In this document: positions 1 through 9,900 of the stretch, piece after piece
Position numbering within the stretch: position 1 is the stretch's first letter
Layout: the number at the start of each line of letters is the position of its first letter
Source of the DNA: Planctomycetota bacterium
GTDB taxonomy: Bacteria > Planctomycetota > UBA1135
Reading direction: 5' to 3'
Assembly (NCBI GenBank): GCA_008501825.1
Contig: QQUA01000006.1
Span: 558,001-622,000, forward strand
DNA: 64,000 nt
The notes under the pieces: model-generated
What the model saw: the letters and a program-made list of their open reading frames with translations, nothing else
Database searches by the model: none
Told to the model about the DNA's origin: nothing
Position numbers and translations under genes: made by a program

Positions 1-213
1 CTGCGAGAATCATTGAACCGGCTGTTCTCGAAATCCAGGATTTCGAGGAACAACTTGGATATATTTCGTTTATGTATGCAAGAAAAGAAAAGCGCAGATC
101 AAATCGCGTTTGATCTTAATTTAACGCCGGAAGCGGTATATCGCGCCAAGCATCGGTGCACACAGAAATTGAAGGAGATCATGCGAGAGGTGGAGCAATC
201 TTATGAGCTCTAG
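1..213 (+). CDS. ECF-type RNA polymerase sigma factor, C-terminal part (cut by left edge)
   Basis: The frame is open from the first base, so the N-terminal part lies outside the window. The visible 70 residues look like sigma region 4: a helix-turn-helix with acidic start 'KKSADQIAFDLNLTPEAVYRA' in shortened form, then a basic recognition helix (KHRCTQKLKEI). This would contact the -35 element. The stop codon lies inside the next gene: the kinase ATG at 203 overlaps it by 11 bases, so the two are translationally coupled. Sigma factors paired with Ser/Thr kinases are known in planctomycetes. Only region 4 is visible, so the sigma subgroup cannot be assigned. Confidence 0.72.
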   Translation: MRESLNRLFSKSRISRNNLDIFRLCMQEKKSADQIAFDLNLTPEAVYRAKHRCTQKLKEIMREVEQSYEL

Positions 214-3200
214 TCGTTCGAGCTGCCTCAATGCGGAGGCGATCCTGGAGGTTGCTCGAGGGCCGGGAGGCCCAGCGGAGCTCGCCCATTTAGGTGAGTG
301 CTCCAGGTGCAGGGAGGAGTTTCGCTTTGCGGCCTTGCAATTGGATCTCCAGAGCGAGTTGCGGGCGCTGGAAATTGAAAATGAAAATCCATCGGAAAAG
401 GAGCCATGCTGGGAGGATTTGGGACTTCCAGCACATTTTAAATATCTGGAGCTGATCGGGAGCGGCGGTCAAGGGCGGGTCTTTTTGTTTTTCGATACTT
501 TGGCAGAAAGGCATGTTGCGGTGAAAATGCCCATATTTGGAAGAAGCGTCGGTTCAAAATCTATGGGCCGGTTTTTACAGGAAACTAAATTGATTGGTGG
601 AATGAAACACCCATCCATCGTAGCTCTCTATGGGGCGGGAATTTCGGATACGGGGGTCCCTTATTTTTGCATGGAGTACATCCGAGGAGTCGATTTAGGA
701 AAGTTTGTTGAAAATGAGGATTTCGAAGGGAAGAGACGAGTTGAAAGACTTGTTCGCATATTTTGTGAGATTTGTCACGGAGTTCACTATGCGCACCGCT
801 TCGGTGTCATCCATCGTGACATTAAGCCTGGGAATATCTTGGTTACTCCAAAAGATGAAGTAAAGATTTTGGATTTCGGGATAGCTAAATTTTCGCCGGC
901 TTTTCGAGAGACCGGGGGAAGCGAGCTCACCGCGACTGGGATTTTTCACGGGAGTTTTCGCTGGGCGGCCCCGGAGCAAATCCAGGACGGTGGTAAGGCG
1001 TGTTCAGCAAAGAGTGACCAATATTCTTTGGGCCTTCTCCTCTATTGGATGTTGTCGGGGAAGCATTGGCCTGCTGCACAGCCATGGCGAAATGAATCCG
1101 GCGGCGGATTGCTAGAGGCAGCGACAAGAGGCGGTGGCGGTATGTCCATTTCTCGTCTGCGGGGCATCTTCGGGAGAGCCTTGGCCGAGGATCCCAAGCA
1201 CCGGTTTTCGGACGTGGCGGAGTTGGCCCGGGCCTGCGAATCTCTCCTGGACCCCTTGCCTTGGCGCCAGCGCATCGAGGAAGCTTCCCGATTGGTGGCG
1301 GCCAGGTGGAAGGTCTTGGGGGTGATCTTGTTTTTCTTTTTCGTACTCGTACTGGGTTCTTTGTTCGGGCCGGAATTTGCCAAGGTCGGTGGAAAGGAAA
1401 CGAGTGCCCCGATTTTTGAATCCGAAAATGCGTTATGGGAAAAATTGGATGATTGTCAGAGAGTGGAACTTGCCAATGGCGACTCCGAAATCGGAGAGCT
1501 TTCCGCAGATCAGCTATTGACTTCTTGGAAACTACTAGAGCGATATCTGAAGAATTCAACCAAGGCTACCCTGTACTCCGGAACCACGGGAAGGAATTTC
1601 TTCTCATGGAGTTCCGAGGAAGACGTAGTTTTAGTCGGCAGTCGCGACGGTGAGTTTATTCGGCTCTACAACTTGAGTTCTCGAGGCGAAGAGAAGGAAC
1701 TTCAACTTCCTGGGTTGCGGGATGCTCGAATCGATTCGAATGGGCGGCGCTTCGGGGTAATCAGTCGAGATGGATTTCAGCTATTTCGCATGGATGGGCG
1801 AGGAGGAATTAGCAAGGACTGGGCGGTTTCTTTTGAAGATTTCCTTCCAAGCAAATTTCAGTTTATAGAGGGAGGGCGAGTCGCCGTGGCCTCCTCGACC
1901 GGTCGCATCCTTGTTTGCGGCGAGAAGGGGCGAGTGCTGGCAGATTTTCAACCAGAATTTGAGATTGAGCTCAATCGATTCTTGATTTCGGGCTTGCCTC
2001 CCGATAGCCCGACGAGTGGCTGGATAGATCTGGCTGGAAGGAACTTTGTTCTGGCGATTTTGGCTCGGGGTGGCGGCTTGTATCTGTGGAAAGAATCTGT
2101 TCTGAACCAGCCAAAATCGTTTTCGAACCTGGGCTCGGGAGATTTGGCCTTAGTGGCTGAAGGGCAGACTTTGTTGGTGGGTGCTATGAGGCCTTGGGTT
2201 ATTCATCTAAAGGACTACTCGATTCAGGCAAGCCTTCCCGGAATGACCGGAAGTTTTAGGAGAAATATTTGGACTTCCCCCGACAAAAGAATGATTGCCG
2301 TGGTGGATCGAGGGGGGGAAGCCGCCTGGGCTTTTTCATTGGACAATCCATCGCAAAAGTGGAATTTCAGAACCGATGGAAAGCAGATTCGAGAACTTCA
2401 ATTTTCCAATGACGGCAAAATGCTCGCCGGATTGATCGAGAGTGGCGAGATTCGATTCTGGCAACTTGAACCGAAAATAGGGCTTCTTTCCCTTCCACTC
2501 CCGGCGGAATTTGCCTGGGCCACTGTTCATGACTTAAGCTTTTCCGAGGGCGGCCGTCAATTTGTTGCCGCCCATGGCATGGCGAGGGTGGTGACTCACT
2601 GGCATGAGAACGACTCCAGTGATTTCGAACTGAATAGAATTCTTCATGGCCGTCATTTGGGGTATTCGGACCCTAGGGCAATTGCCAACGATCTGGACTT
2701 TCGACCCGGAAGATCAGGAGAGATTGTTTTGTCCTGGAACTTTGGAGGTATCAGGCGCATCAGCGCTTCGAATGGTTCGAAATTCTCCGCTTTGCCCATG
2801 AATTGGATACCTGCAGGACGGGAGATGCATTCCTCGATCAGTGAATATTCCCCATCCGGTAAGGAAATCGCCGCAGGGGTGTTGGCCGAATTTCCTTGGG
2901 GAAAGCGACCTGCCGGCGCCGAGATCGTCAGCAAGATCATGATTTGGGATGTTGAGAGCGGCGATGTTTCCTTGCAGCTCGATGTTTGCGAACCTCTGGG
3001 TTGCCATTCATTTTCCGAGGAGGACTACCGGCTAAATGAAGCATCCAAGACCCCGTTTCGGCACCGGATTTCCAACATCCGCTGGATTGGAAACGGGGAG
3101 ATGATCTGCGCCGCACTAGCCAGCGGCCAGTTGATCTACTGGAACCCGAAGAGTGGCTCCAATGGTGTTTTTCAAGGGAGCCATCAGGGCGGGGCCATTC

Positions 3201-3619
3201 GATCCCTGGCCACCGTTTCGTCCAAACCCGTGTTGATCTCCGGTGGAGATGACGGAGTGATTCGAGTTTGGAACCTGCGAGATTTTTCGACCAAAAGTAT
3301 TCACCAGGCTCATGGCTTCCCAATCTTCGCTCTTGCAACGTCCAAATCCAGTCGTTACTTGGCTTCCGGAGATACCAGCGGGAGGATTTTGCTTTGGGAA
3401 ACCATGGGTTGGACCCAATTGGCGGAACTGAAACCCAAAGGCGAGGAAGGCGTGTTCTGCCTCGAATTTTCTCCCGACGGCCGGTTCTTGGCTGCAGGTC
3501 TCCAGCCGGGCGGGATTGAGCTTTTCGATTTCGAAGCTTTCGCAACAGTGCTAGAAAGCAACCGGCCTCCTCGAAAGGCAATCGGTGACCGAGAGAACGG
3601 AATGTCGCCGACGGAATAA
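203..3619 (+). CDS. Membrane Ser/Thr protein kinase with N-terminal zinc-finger (anti-sigma-like) and C-terminal WD40 propeller
   Basis: 1138 residues. Residues 8-36 carry C8, H29-x3-C33-x2-C36, the pattern of the zf-HC2 anti-sigma zinc finger. The Hanks-type kinase domain follows: glycine loop GSGGQGRVF (86-94), K108, HRDIKPGN with D206, then a DFG. A hydrophobic segment at about 372-389 (VILFFFFVLVLGSLFG) is the single membrane span. The remaining ~700 residues contain WD40-like units, clearest at the C-terminus (GGDDGVIRVWNL, ASGDTSGRILLWE, FSPDGRFLAAG). The kinase should be cytosolic and the propeller outside the membrane. Its start overlaps the stop of the sigma gene. I infer that it is both sensor and direct controller of that sigma factor; the zinc-finger call rests on four residues and spacing. 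Confidence 0.88.
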   Translation: MSSSRSSCLNAEAILEVARGPGGPAELAHLGECSRCREEFRFAALQLDLQSELRALEIENENPSEKEPCWEDLGLPAHFKYLELIGSGGQGRVFLFFDTLAERHVAVKMPIFGRSVGSKSMGRFLQETKLIGGMKHPSIVALYGAGISDTGVPYFCMEYIRGVDLGKFVENEDFEGKRRVERLVRIFCEICHGVHYAHRFGVIHRDIKPGNILVTPKDEVKILDFGIAKFSPAFRETGGSELTATGIFHGSFRWAAPEQIQDGGKACSAKSDQYSLGLLLYWMLSGKHWPAAQPWRNESGGGLLEAATRGGGGMSISRLRGIFGRALAEDPKHRFSDVAELARACESLLDPLPWRQRIEEASRLVAARWKVLGVILFFFFVLVLGSLFGPEFAKVGGKETSAPIFESENALWEKLDDCQRVELANGDSEIGELSADQLLTSWKLLERYLKNSTKATLYSGTTGRNFFSWSSEEDVVLVGSRDGEFIRLYNLSSRGEEKELQLPGLRDARIDSNGRRFGVISRDGFQLFRMDGRGGISKDWAVSFEDFLPSKFQFIEGGRVAVASSTGRILVCGEKGRVLADFQPEFEIELNRFLISGLPPDSPTSGWIDLAGRNFVLAILARGGGLYLWKESVLNQPKSFSNLGSGDLALVAEGQTLLVGAMRPWVIHLKDYSIQASLPGMTGSFRRNIWTSPDKRMIAVVDRGGEAAWAFSLDNPSQKWNFRTDGKQIRELQFSNDGKMLAGLIESGEIRFWQLEPKIGLLSLPLPAEFAWATVHDLSFSEGGRQFVAAHGMARVVTHWHENDSSDFELNRILHGRHLGYSDPRAIANDLDFRPGRSGEIVLSWNFGGIRRISASNGSKFSALPMNWIPAGREMHSSISEYSPSGKEIAAGVLAEFPWGKRPAGAEIVSKIMIWDVESGDVSLQLDVCEPLGCHSFSEEDYRLNEASKTPFRHRISNIRWIGNGEMICAALASGQLIYWNPKSGSNGVFQGSHQGGAIRSLATVSSKPVLISGGDDGVIRVWNLRDFSTKSIHQAHGFPIFALATSKSSRYLASGDTSGRILLWETMGWTQLAELKPKGEEGVFCLEFSPDGRFLAAGLQPGGIELFDFEAFATVLESNRPPRKAIGDRENGMSPTE

Positions 3620-3620
3620 A

Positions 3621-3648
3621 GCCCCTCTCCGGTTTACCAAAGAGGGGC
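3621..3648. terminator. Bidirectional intrinsic terminator-like hairpin
   Basis: Perfect 8-bp stem, GCCCCTCT at 3621-3628 and AGAGGGGC at 3641-3648, with a 12-base loop. It lies between the stops of two convergent genes. A long U-tract is missing on both sides, so strength is uncertain. Confidence 0.6.
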
Positions 3649-3666
3649 CGGATTCCGTTCACTCCT

Positions 3667-4629
3667 TTATTCCACCAACTTCGTAATGACGTTGGTTTTT
3701 CCCGTAAGCTGAACGGCTTGTATCCAGAGGGTCTCTCCCAAAAGGCCGGCTGGTACGTCGACGGTCCAGCTTACCCCGCCGGTATTGTTGGTCAGTTTGG
3801 CTTGTCCCACTTGCTCAGGAGCGATGAGGTCCACGTGAAAGCCCAATTGAGGGATGAATTCCGAACCTAATCCGGCTTTGGAATAGCCCAGCCAGGTGAT
3901 GGAATTCGGAGTGGCGGATTTGACCGTGGCTGTGGCCATGGAGCCGGCGGTAACTTGGCTTACGGTGAGAAGGGGCGTGGGAGAATTCAGGTCGTGTTCC
4001 CCGAAGCTATAGCCATCAAGAATGACGGTGGCATCCACGCTGGCGGTTTGAATCGGGATTTCCACGGTTAGCGGTATTTCAAAATAGAGGTAGGGGCTTC
4101 CATGAAAACCAAAAGTCCCCTGATCCCAGAGGTGGAAAACTGGAATGTTCAGGCCTTTGAGATCTACGGTTTCGGGGCTTTGATTTAGTTCCTCGACGAC
4201 GGCGGTCCCATTTAGAATGGTGAAGACTACGTCAAAGTCCTCAAACTCTCCGTTCCCGGAATCCACTTCGAAGGGAATCGTAATCATATCCATGACCAAA
4301 TTATGGATCGTGACGGTTAGGAAAGGAGAGCCGGACGGATTGGGAACTTCCAACTGGATTTGGGTGGAAGTTTCATAGCAGTGAGCGCTCAGAATCTGGG
4401 CTTGATCGTAAGTGCTTCCAAAAGGCCAGGCTCGTAGCTGAAAGACGCCGTCGAGTTCAGTCTGGACGGTGTTGAAGTCCCCTAAATTGGAGCTTCCGTC
4501 AACCCAAAAAGCTGAGTTCGCTGCGTCTTGGTGAAAGGTCAGGTCCTGTTGTTGTGGCGGCGAGGCGAAAGTGGTGGGGCTGAGCAGTAGGGTTAAAGCC
4601 AACAAGGGGAAGGGGTTGCGCTTGTTCAT
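3667..4629 (-). CDS. Secreted protein of unknown function with shared C-terminal module
   Basis: About 320 residues from ATG at 4629; a longer frame exists upstream, but this start opens directly into a signal peptide (MNKRNPFPLLALTLLLSPTTFA). The middle part is beta-rich and matches no family I recognise. The last ~95 residues form a module also seen at the C-termini of other exported proteins in this window: a core of the type W-L-G-Y-S-x-A-G-L-G, then a proline/glycine stretch, then P-A-G-L-L-G-x-T-L-W-I-Q-A near the end. It is convergent with the upstream kinase gene and separated from it by a hairpin. Function unknown. Confidence 0.75.
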   Translation of the reverse strand: MNKRNPFPLLALTLLLSPTTFASPPQQQDLTFHQDAANSAFWVDGSSNLGDFNTVQTELDGVFQLRAWPFGSTYDQAQILSAHCYETSTQIQLEVPNPSGSPFLTVTIHNLVMDMITIPFEVDSGNGEFEDFDVVFTILNGTAVVEELNQSPETVDLKGLNIPVFHLWDQGTFGFHGSPYLYFEIPLTVEIPIQTASVDATVILDGYSFGEHDLNSPTPLLTVSQVTAGSMATATVKSATPNSITWLGYSKAGLGSEFIPQLGFHVDLIAPEQVGQAKLTNNTGGVSWTVDVPAGLLGETLWIQAVQLTGKTNVITKLVE

Positions 4630-4775
4630 CTTGTTTCCGAACAGGGGGATTTGGTTGAGCCGGGGGCCCGATCCCTCTTTCCAGCGCACCCAGGTCGAAT
4701 TTCTTTCAGTTGAAATTCTTTTTTTTGAGGGGCAGGTTCATAATGCTCCGGTCGTCCCTTTAGTCGAGCCATCCC

Positions 4776-5585
4776 ATGCTTTGCACCACTTTTCTTCTTT
4801 CCTTCGCCGTCTTGCCTCAGGTGGAAGCCCAGCCAACCGCCAGGCAGCGATACCAGGCCGTATTGGATCGTTTGAATCAGGCCCAAGCCCTTGAATTTGA
4901 GGTTTTCTATCAGGCGGACGAGCTCGATTGGTTGGCGGAGGAACCGGGTGAAAAAATTCAATACCTCATTCAGGGGCGAGTTGCCCGCGGCGCCGCCGGA
5001 AGGATGGATGTGCTCAATTTTTCCGGGAAATTGGAGTTTCGAGTTGTCGGTGACGGTGAGAAAGTCGCCTTGCTATCGTTCGAAGATCAGTTGGCCGTAA
5101 TCCATGGAGGCGATTTTCGACACGAGCAAGTTTTTAATTTGAGTCCGTTTCAACAATGGCTTGGCGCTTCCGATCTTGAGCCTGATGCGATTGAGTCTTT
5201 GTCAAGCTCAGCAGATCTTCCCTTGTTGCATGGCCTAAAGCTTCAATTCGGGAAGATTTCTGAAACGCTTTGGGTAGATTCTGAACACAGGATTGTGGCA
5301 GCTCGTTATTTTGAGCCGGATGAGGACATCGGCGATACCCAGGAGTATTTGTGTTTTCCATCGATGACATATATTCCCGAAGCCAACGAGGCGGAATTTA
5401 TCCAATCTATTCCGAATGATTTTGAGGAAGTCGACATGAGCATTTTAGGTGGTGCTTTCGATGCCTTTGAAGAAGAAGAGGAGGATGAGGAACCCGAGGT
5501 GGAAGAGCCGGAAGAGGAACCTGAAGCATTCTTTGGCTGGACCATTTTCGGTTTGAGAAAAATTCGGCGAGCAATCCTTTGGTAA
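4776..5585 (+). CDS. Exported LolA-like/DUF2092-like protein with acidic tail
   Basis: 269 residues. A short signal peptide (MLCTTFLLSFAVLPQVEA) precedes a beta-rich body with the rhythm of the LolA fold (RYQAVLDRLNQAQALEFEVFY, then repeated strands such as GKLEFRVVGDGEKVALLS). Residues ~228-252 are almost entirely Glu/Asp/Pro, and the last 15 residues are basic and aromatic. This resembles periplasmic proteins that bind lipid or act as outer-membrane lipoprotein-sorting-like proteins, but no lipobox is present. It lies alone between genes on the other strand. The family call is by fold impression only. Confidence 0.7.
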   Translation: MLCTTFLLSFAVLPQVEAQPTARQRYQAVLDRLNQAQALEFEVFYQADELDWLAEEPGEKIQYLIQGRVARGAAGRMDVLNFSGKLEFRVVGDGEKVALLSFEDQLAVIHGGDFRHEQVFNLSPFQQWLGASDLEPDAIESLSSSADLPLLHGLKLQFGKISETLWVDSEHRIVAARYFEPDEDIGDTQEYLCFPSMTYIPEANEAEFIQSIPNDFEEVDMSILGGAFDAFEEEEEDEEPEVEEPEEEPEAFFGWTIFGLRKIRRAILW

Positions 5586-5624
5586 ATTTGGATTGGTGAG
5601 GGAAGGCCGGCTTGCACCTTCATG

Positions 5625-5644
5625 CTCAGGACTAAAGACCTGAG
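5625..5644. terminator. Weak terminator-like hairpin between convergent genes
   Basis: CTCAGG (5625-5630) pairs with CCTGAG (5639-5644) across an 8-base loop. It sits between the stops of the LolA-like gene and the Sel1 gene. The stem is short and there is no strong U-tract. Confidence 0.35.
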
Positions 5645-5649
5645 TCTCC

Positions 5650-6657
5650 TTATGGGGTGGCGGAAGAGGAGCGAATCGCTTCAGGGCGAAACTGGCCGCG
5701 ACGCATAAGGTCAATTTTTTCTTTAGCCTGTGGCAACCCTTGATTGGCGGCTTGTTGCAACCAGCGACTGGCTTCTTGCATATCCTTAGGAACTCCAATT
5801 CCTTTTACGTAGAGTAAGCCCAAATTGTATTGCGCCAAGGCGGCTCCCTGGTCCGCAGCTTGCCGGAGCCAGGTGACGGCTTGCGCTTCGTCCTGGACCA
5901 CACCCCGGCCCTCTAAATACAGGAGGCCGAGAACAGTTTGGGCAGTCGCCAAACCTTGGAAGGCAGCCTGTTCGAAGCGAATTGCGGCAAGTTCTACATT
6001 TTGAGGCACGCCCCGGCCTTGGAGGTAAAGGGAGCCAAGTTGAAACTGGGCCGAAGCCACGCCCTGGTCCGCCGCCATGTGATACCAATGGGCTGCCTTT
6101 GAAAAATTCTGTTCCACTCCCAAGCCTTGGTGATAAATCCAACCCAACATTCGCTGAGCTTTGGGATCCGCTTGATCGGCGGAGGCGCGCAGGAGCTTGC
6201 GTCCTTTTTCATAATCCTGAGGAACCGACTTTCCGTATAGATACACGATGCCGAGATTGCATTGGGCCGGAGCGAATCCACTGGAAGCGGCTTTGGCGTA
6301 CAGTTCCACCCCTTTCTCCGAGGAGCGTTCGACCCCGCGTCCCTCGAAATACATCAAACCCAGATTGTTTTGCGCCGGAGGGTAATCCTGAAAGGCGGAC
6401 CTGCGGTACCAGTAGGCGGCTACGGCATCGTCCAGCGGAACTCCCTTTCCTTGCTCATAAAGCGTACCTACCAGGAATTGAGCATCGGCGTCGCCTTCTT
6501 CCGCCAGCGGCAACCACCCAGCTAGGGCGGCGTTAAATTCCTGTTGGTGATTAGCCTTCCATGCACTGTGGCCTGGACTGCTACAACTCCAAGAAGCCAG
6601 GCATCCCGCTACGGTCAGTCCTAAGGTCCAAGAAATCTTCTGCCACGTCCCTCTCAT
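5650..6657 (-). CDS. Sel1-repeat lipoprotein
   Basis: 335 residues. The N-terminus has a hydrophobic stretch with Cys residues after LTVAGC and LASWSC, consistent with a lipoprotein signal. About seven Sel1 (TPR-like) repeats of 36 residues follow, each with the A-x-x-x-L-G-x-x-Y-x-x-G-x-G-V-x-x-(D/N) pattern (LGTLYEQGKGVPLD, LGLMYFEGRGVE, LGWIYHQGLGVEQN, LGSLYLQGRGVPQN, LGLLYLEGRGVVQD, LGLLYVKGIGVPKD). Sel1 solenoids mediate protein-protein contacts, here probably at the cell envelope. It is transcribed alone, divergent from the propeller gene that follows. No catalytic domain is seen. Confidence 0.88.
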   Translation of the reverse strand: MRGTWQKISWTLGLTVAGCLASWSCSSPGHSAWKANHQQEFNAALAGWLPLAEEGDADAQFLVGTLYEQGKGVPLDDAVAAYWYRRSAFQDYPPAQNNLGLMYFEGRGVERSSEKGVELYAKAASSGFAPAQCNLGIVYLYGKSVPQDYEKGRKLLRASADQADPKAQRMLGWIYHQGLGVEQNFSKAAHWYHMAADQGVASAQFQLGSLYLQGRGVPQNVELAAIRFEQAAFQGLATAQTVLGLLYLEGRGVVQDEAQAVTWLRQAADQGAALAQYNLGLLYVKGIGVPKDMQEASRWLQQAANQGLPQAKEKIDLMRRGQFRPEAIRSSSATP

Positions 6658-6969
6658 AGGGGATTTATCGGTGGCCTGATAGTTAGGAATGAAGGGAAAG
6701 TCCTAGTCCATCTTGGCTTGGCGATTCCCTTCCGGCCTCGCTCCGAAAGGTTGAGCCTCCACCCGGCGGTCGCCTTCTCCAAGTTGTTCGGTGCTCAATT
6801 TTGCAGTCAATAGGGTTTTCCGTTCGATGCCGCTTGGATGTCCAGAACCTCATTGAACATTGTTTTCTGTAGTCAGATTTTTTGTCCTCCAGGCCGCGGA
6901 TAGGCTCATGAGTGATGGACCACGTTCTTACAGAACGGGTCGTTTGATGGAGCCTAAAGCCTTTCAACA
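6658..6969. other. 312-base divergent intergenic region
   Basis: Separates the Sel1 gene from the propeller gene and must hold promoters for both. I see no credible gene, RNA or transposon remnant. The only structured element is the short inverted repeat listed separately. Confidence 0.5.
6923..6937. promoter_or_regulatory. Short perfect inverted repeat, possible operator
   Basis: CGTTCT (6923-6928), spacer TAC, AGAACG (6932-6937), located 33 bases before the propeller gene start. The position fits an operator or a small leader hairpin. No regulator is linked to it. Confidence 0.25.
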
Positions 6970-9900
6970 ATGGCAGATAGAATCATGGTCCAGTTTAGTC
7001 GCATTTGCATCGCCGCCTTCTCGACGGTTGGTCTCGCTTCTTTCCTTACCGCCCAATCAACGAGTTGGGATGGGAACATTCAATCCGAAAGCAAAATTGC
7101 TTTCGGTACCGGTGGGTTGCAAGCCGGCCTTTCCGATGGGGACCAATTCGGAGCTCGCTTGGTCGGCATTGGAGATTTGGACCAAGACGGGATTCCGGAC
7201 CTGGCTTGCGGAGTCACCCACGACGATGACGGGGGAACGGATGTTGGCGCTGTTCTGATCCTCTTACTTCATCCGGACGGAACCGTGAAGGCGGAACAAA
7301 AGATCAGCGCCCTGGAAGGTGGCTTCTCTGGATCGTTGGATTCTGGCGACAATTTCGGCTCGGCTTTGGCCGGCCTCGGCGATCTTGACGGAGATGGCAT
7401 TCTCGATTTGGCCGTTGGCGCCGACGGAGACGATGACGGTGCCGTGGATGCAGGGGCCTTATGGATACTGTTTCTTAATCTCGATGGAACGGTCAAGGCG
7501 GATCAAAAGATAAGCTCTTCGGCCGGTGGCTTTGCTGGAAACCTTGAAAGCAGCGATCAGTTTGGCAACGCCGTCGGCTTGGTAGGCGATTTAAATCTGG
7601 ATGGTTTCCCAGACCTGGCCGTTGGGAGTTGGCAAGATGATGATGGCGGAATCAATGCCGGCGCACTTTATCTTCTTTTCATGAATTCGAATGGCACGGT
7701 CAAGGGGCATCAGAAAATCAGCGCCCTTGCTGGTGGGTTAACCCAAGTTCCTAATCAGGGTGACCTTTTTGGGGCACGATTGGATGGAATTGGAGATATT
7801 GATGGCGATGGAAACGGTGATCTTGCCGTTGGGGCTTGGCAGGATGACGACGGAGGTATCAATCGAGGAGCGGTTCGGGTCTTGATGTTGAATCAGGACG
7901 GTAGCGTAAAGGCCGAGCAAAAAATTAGTCACCATCACGGAGGGTTCAGCGGCCCGCTTTCGGATTGGGATGAATTTGGAACCGTGGCCGGGGTAGGTGA
8001 CGTCAACGGCGACGGGACTCCCGATCTACTCGCCGGAGCCCGAGGAGACGATCAAAGCCAAGGCGATGAAGGAGCGGTTTATCTCCTCCTACTTAATCCC
8101 AATGGCACGGTTCTTGGAGAACACAAAATTAATGAATGGATCGGAGGCTTCCACGGAGAATTGGGTGCAGGTGACTGGTTTGGCAATTCTGTCAGCCTGA
8201 TTGGAGATTTGAATGGAGACGGGCTCGAAGAATTTGCTGTAGGAGCTCCTTTCAACGATACCGGAGGCAGTAACCGAGGGGCCCTTTGGGTCCTCTTTCC
8301 TCATGCATCCAACACAGGATTTTTCCTTTTTGGCGGCATGCATCCGATTCCAGTTGGCAATGCAATTCTGACTGTATCCAGCCAAACTTCGCAAATGGAA
8401 GTGCGTCGTACTGGACTTCCTTTAGAAACGATTGGCTTTTCCATGGAGGTCGGCAGCTCTCAGAGTTTTCAGCTCAACCTGGATAAGACGAATTTAGAGA
8501 ATAAGGCATTGGGCGCCGGCCTTACCATTTCCGCTCTTGGAGACATGAATGGATCTTCCGGGCAATTGGTCGGGGAGATGCATCAAATCCTGGAAGCCGG
8601 TGGCCAGGCGTGGACGGTGGACTCTGGAGCGTTGGGAAGTTCGTCGAATACCTTGGAAATCTACAGTGGAGAAATTCTCCTTGCCCAAATTCCTAACCTA
8701 AGCCCACTGGAATCAGCAATCTTGACCGATGAACCTGGCTGGAATAATTGCGTCAATAGTGGAATCTGCTTCCCGGTAATTGGAAATACCGGACTCCCTT
8801 ACCACCCTCCGTTTGTTTATTGCCTTTCGCCCGCTCCCGGGCCTGAGTGTTGGCAGCATGGGCCGAGCCAGCCGCGATGGACCGTTCTCGTGCGAGGTTT
8901 GCAGTATTCCCAGGTGGATCGATTGATTTGGATTCCGGAGAACCCAACTTCGGCTCCCGATTCGATTGAGGAAGTTGCCGTGACTACCCAAACTTTGAAC
9001 TCACTGATAATTGATTCCGTTGGGCTGTACTACGATCTTCCGGTTGGCGATAACTTTGCAACCAATCCTGAAGGGGACGGGAATCAGAGCAACGCTTTGT
9101 ACTTCTTGGGTGATCCGGTTCCTGGAATTGATGTGTCTCTGGAAGCGGAGGGCGCTGAAAAAGTCCGAGTCAGTCAGTTGGGGGACACCGGGGAGAATGG
9201 GGTTCGACTTCACATGGCCGACAATGTGGCCGTGAGCTTACAGCTCGAGCCGGTGGATTTCTCGAGCTTGGACGCCGAACTAAGAATTGCCGCCCATGGA
9301 GGGCGGAGTCATGATCAACCTTGGGAGATTGGCCATGCGTCCATTCGGAGTACAGGGATCGATCTGGAATTGAAAACCGATCTCTCCGCTTTAGGAAGTC
9401 CGGACGTCCGCGTGGAAGCTTATAGCCAAGGCGTTTTCAACCAAAGCGTAATCATTCCCGGTGGAGGGGTTTTGGGTCATTTCAGTTGGGGCGCTCGTTT
9501 GGTGGAGTGCGGTTTCCTGGACCCGAAATACGGAGATCCCGGCCTGACGATTCGTTTTGAGTCCAGTGGCAGCTTTCAGGCGGTAGGTGGAACTCTTCTC
9601 ACCGGGGATGAGCTGCATCTTCGAGCCAACAATCCCAGCATAAATCCGGATCCCTTAATTCTGTTCGATATTCAGGCGGCAAACTTAAGTGAATTCGTGA
9701 TCCAAGGTGGAACTGAGCATCCTACCCATCCGATCTTGCGTGCCGATCCACTAATTGCCGGACAGCCAGCAGTGTTTTCGATTTCCCTGGCCGAGCCGGG
9801 CTCGTTGGTTGCCCTATTCTATTCCTTGAACGGTTTTGGACCTTCGGAGGTGATTTCTCCTTGCGGGGTGCTCACCATGAATTTGGGAATGCCCATGACT

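Noticed and set aside
2937..3662. 241-codon minus-strand frame opposite the WD40 part of the kinase
   Set aside because: Arg/Pro/Ser-rich shadow without recognisable domains; the sense strand has clear WD40 units.
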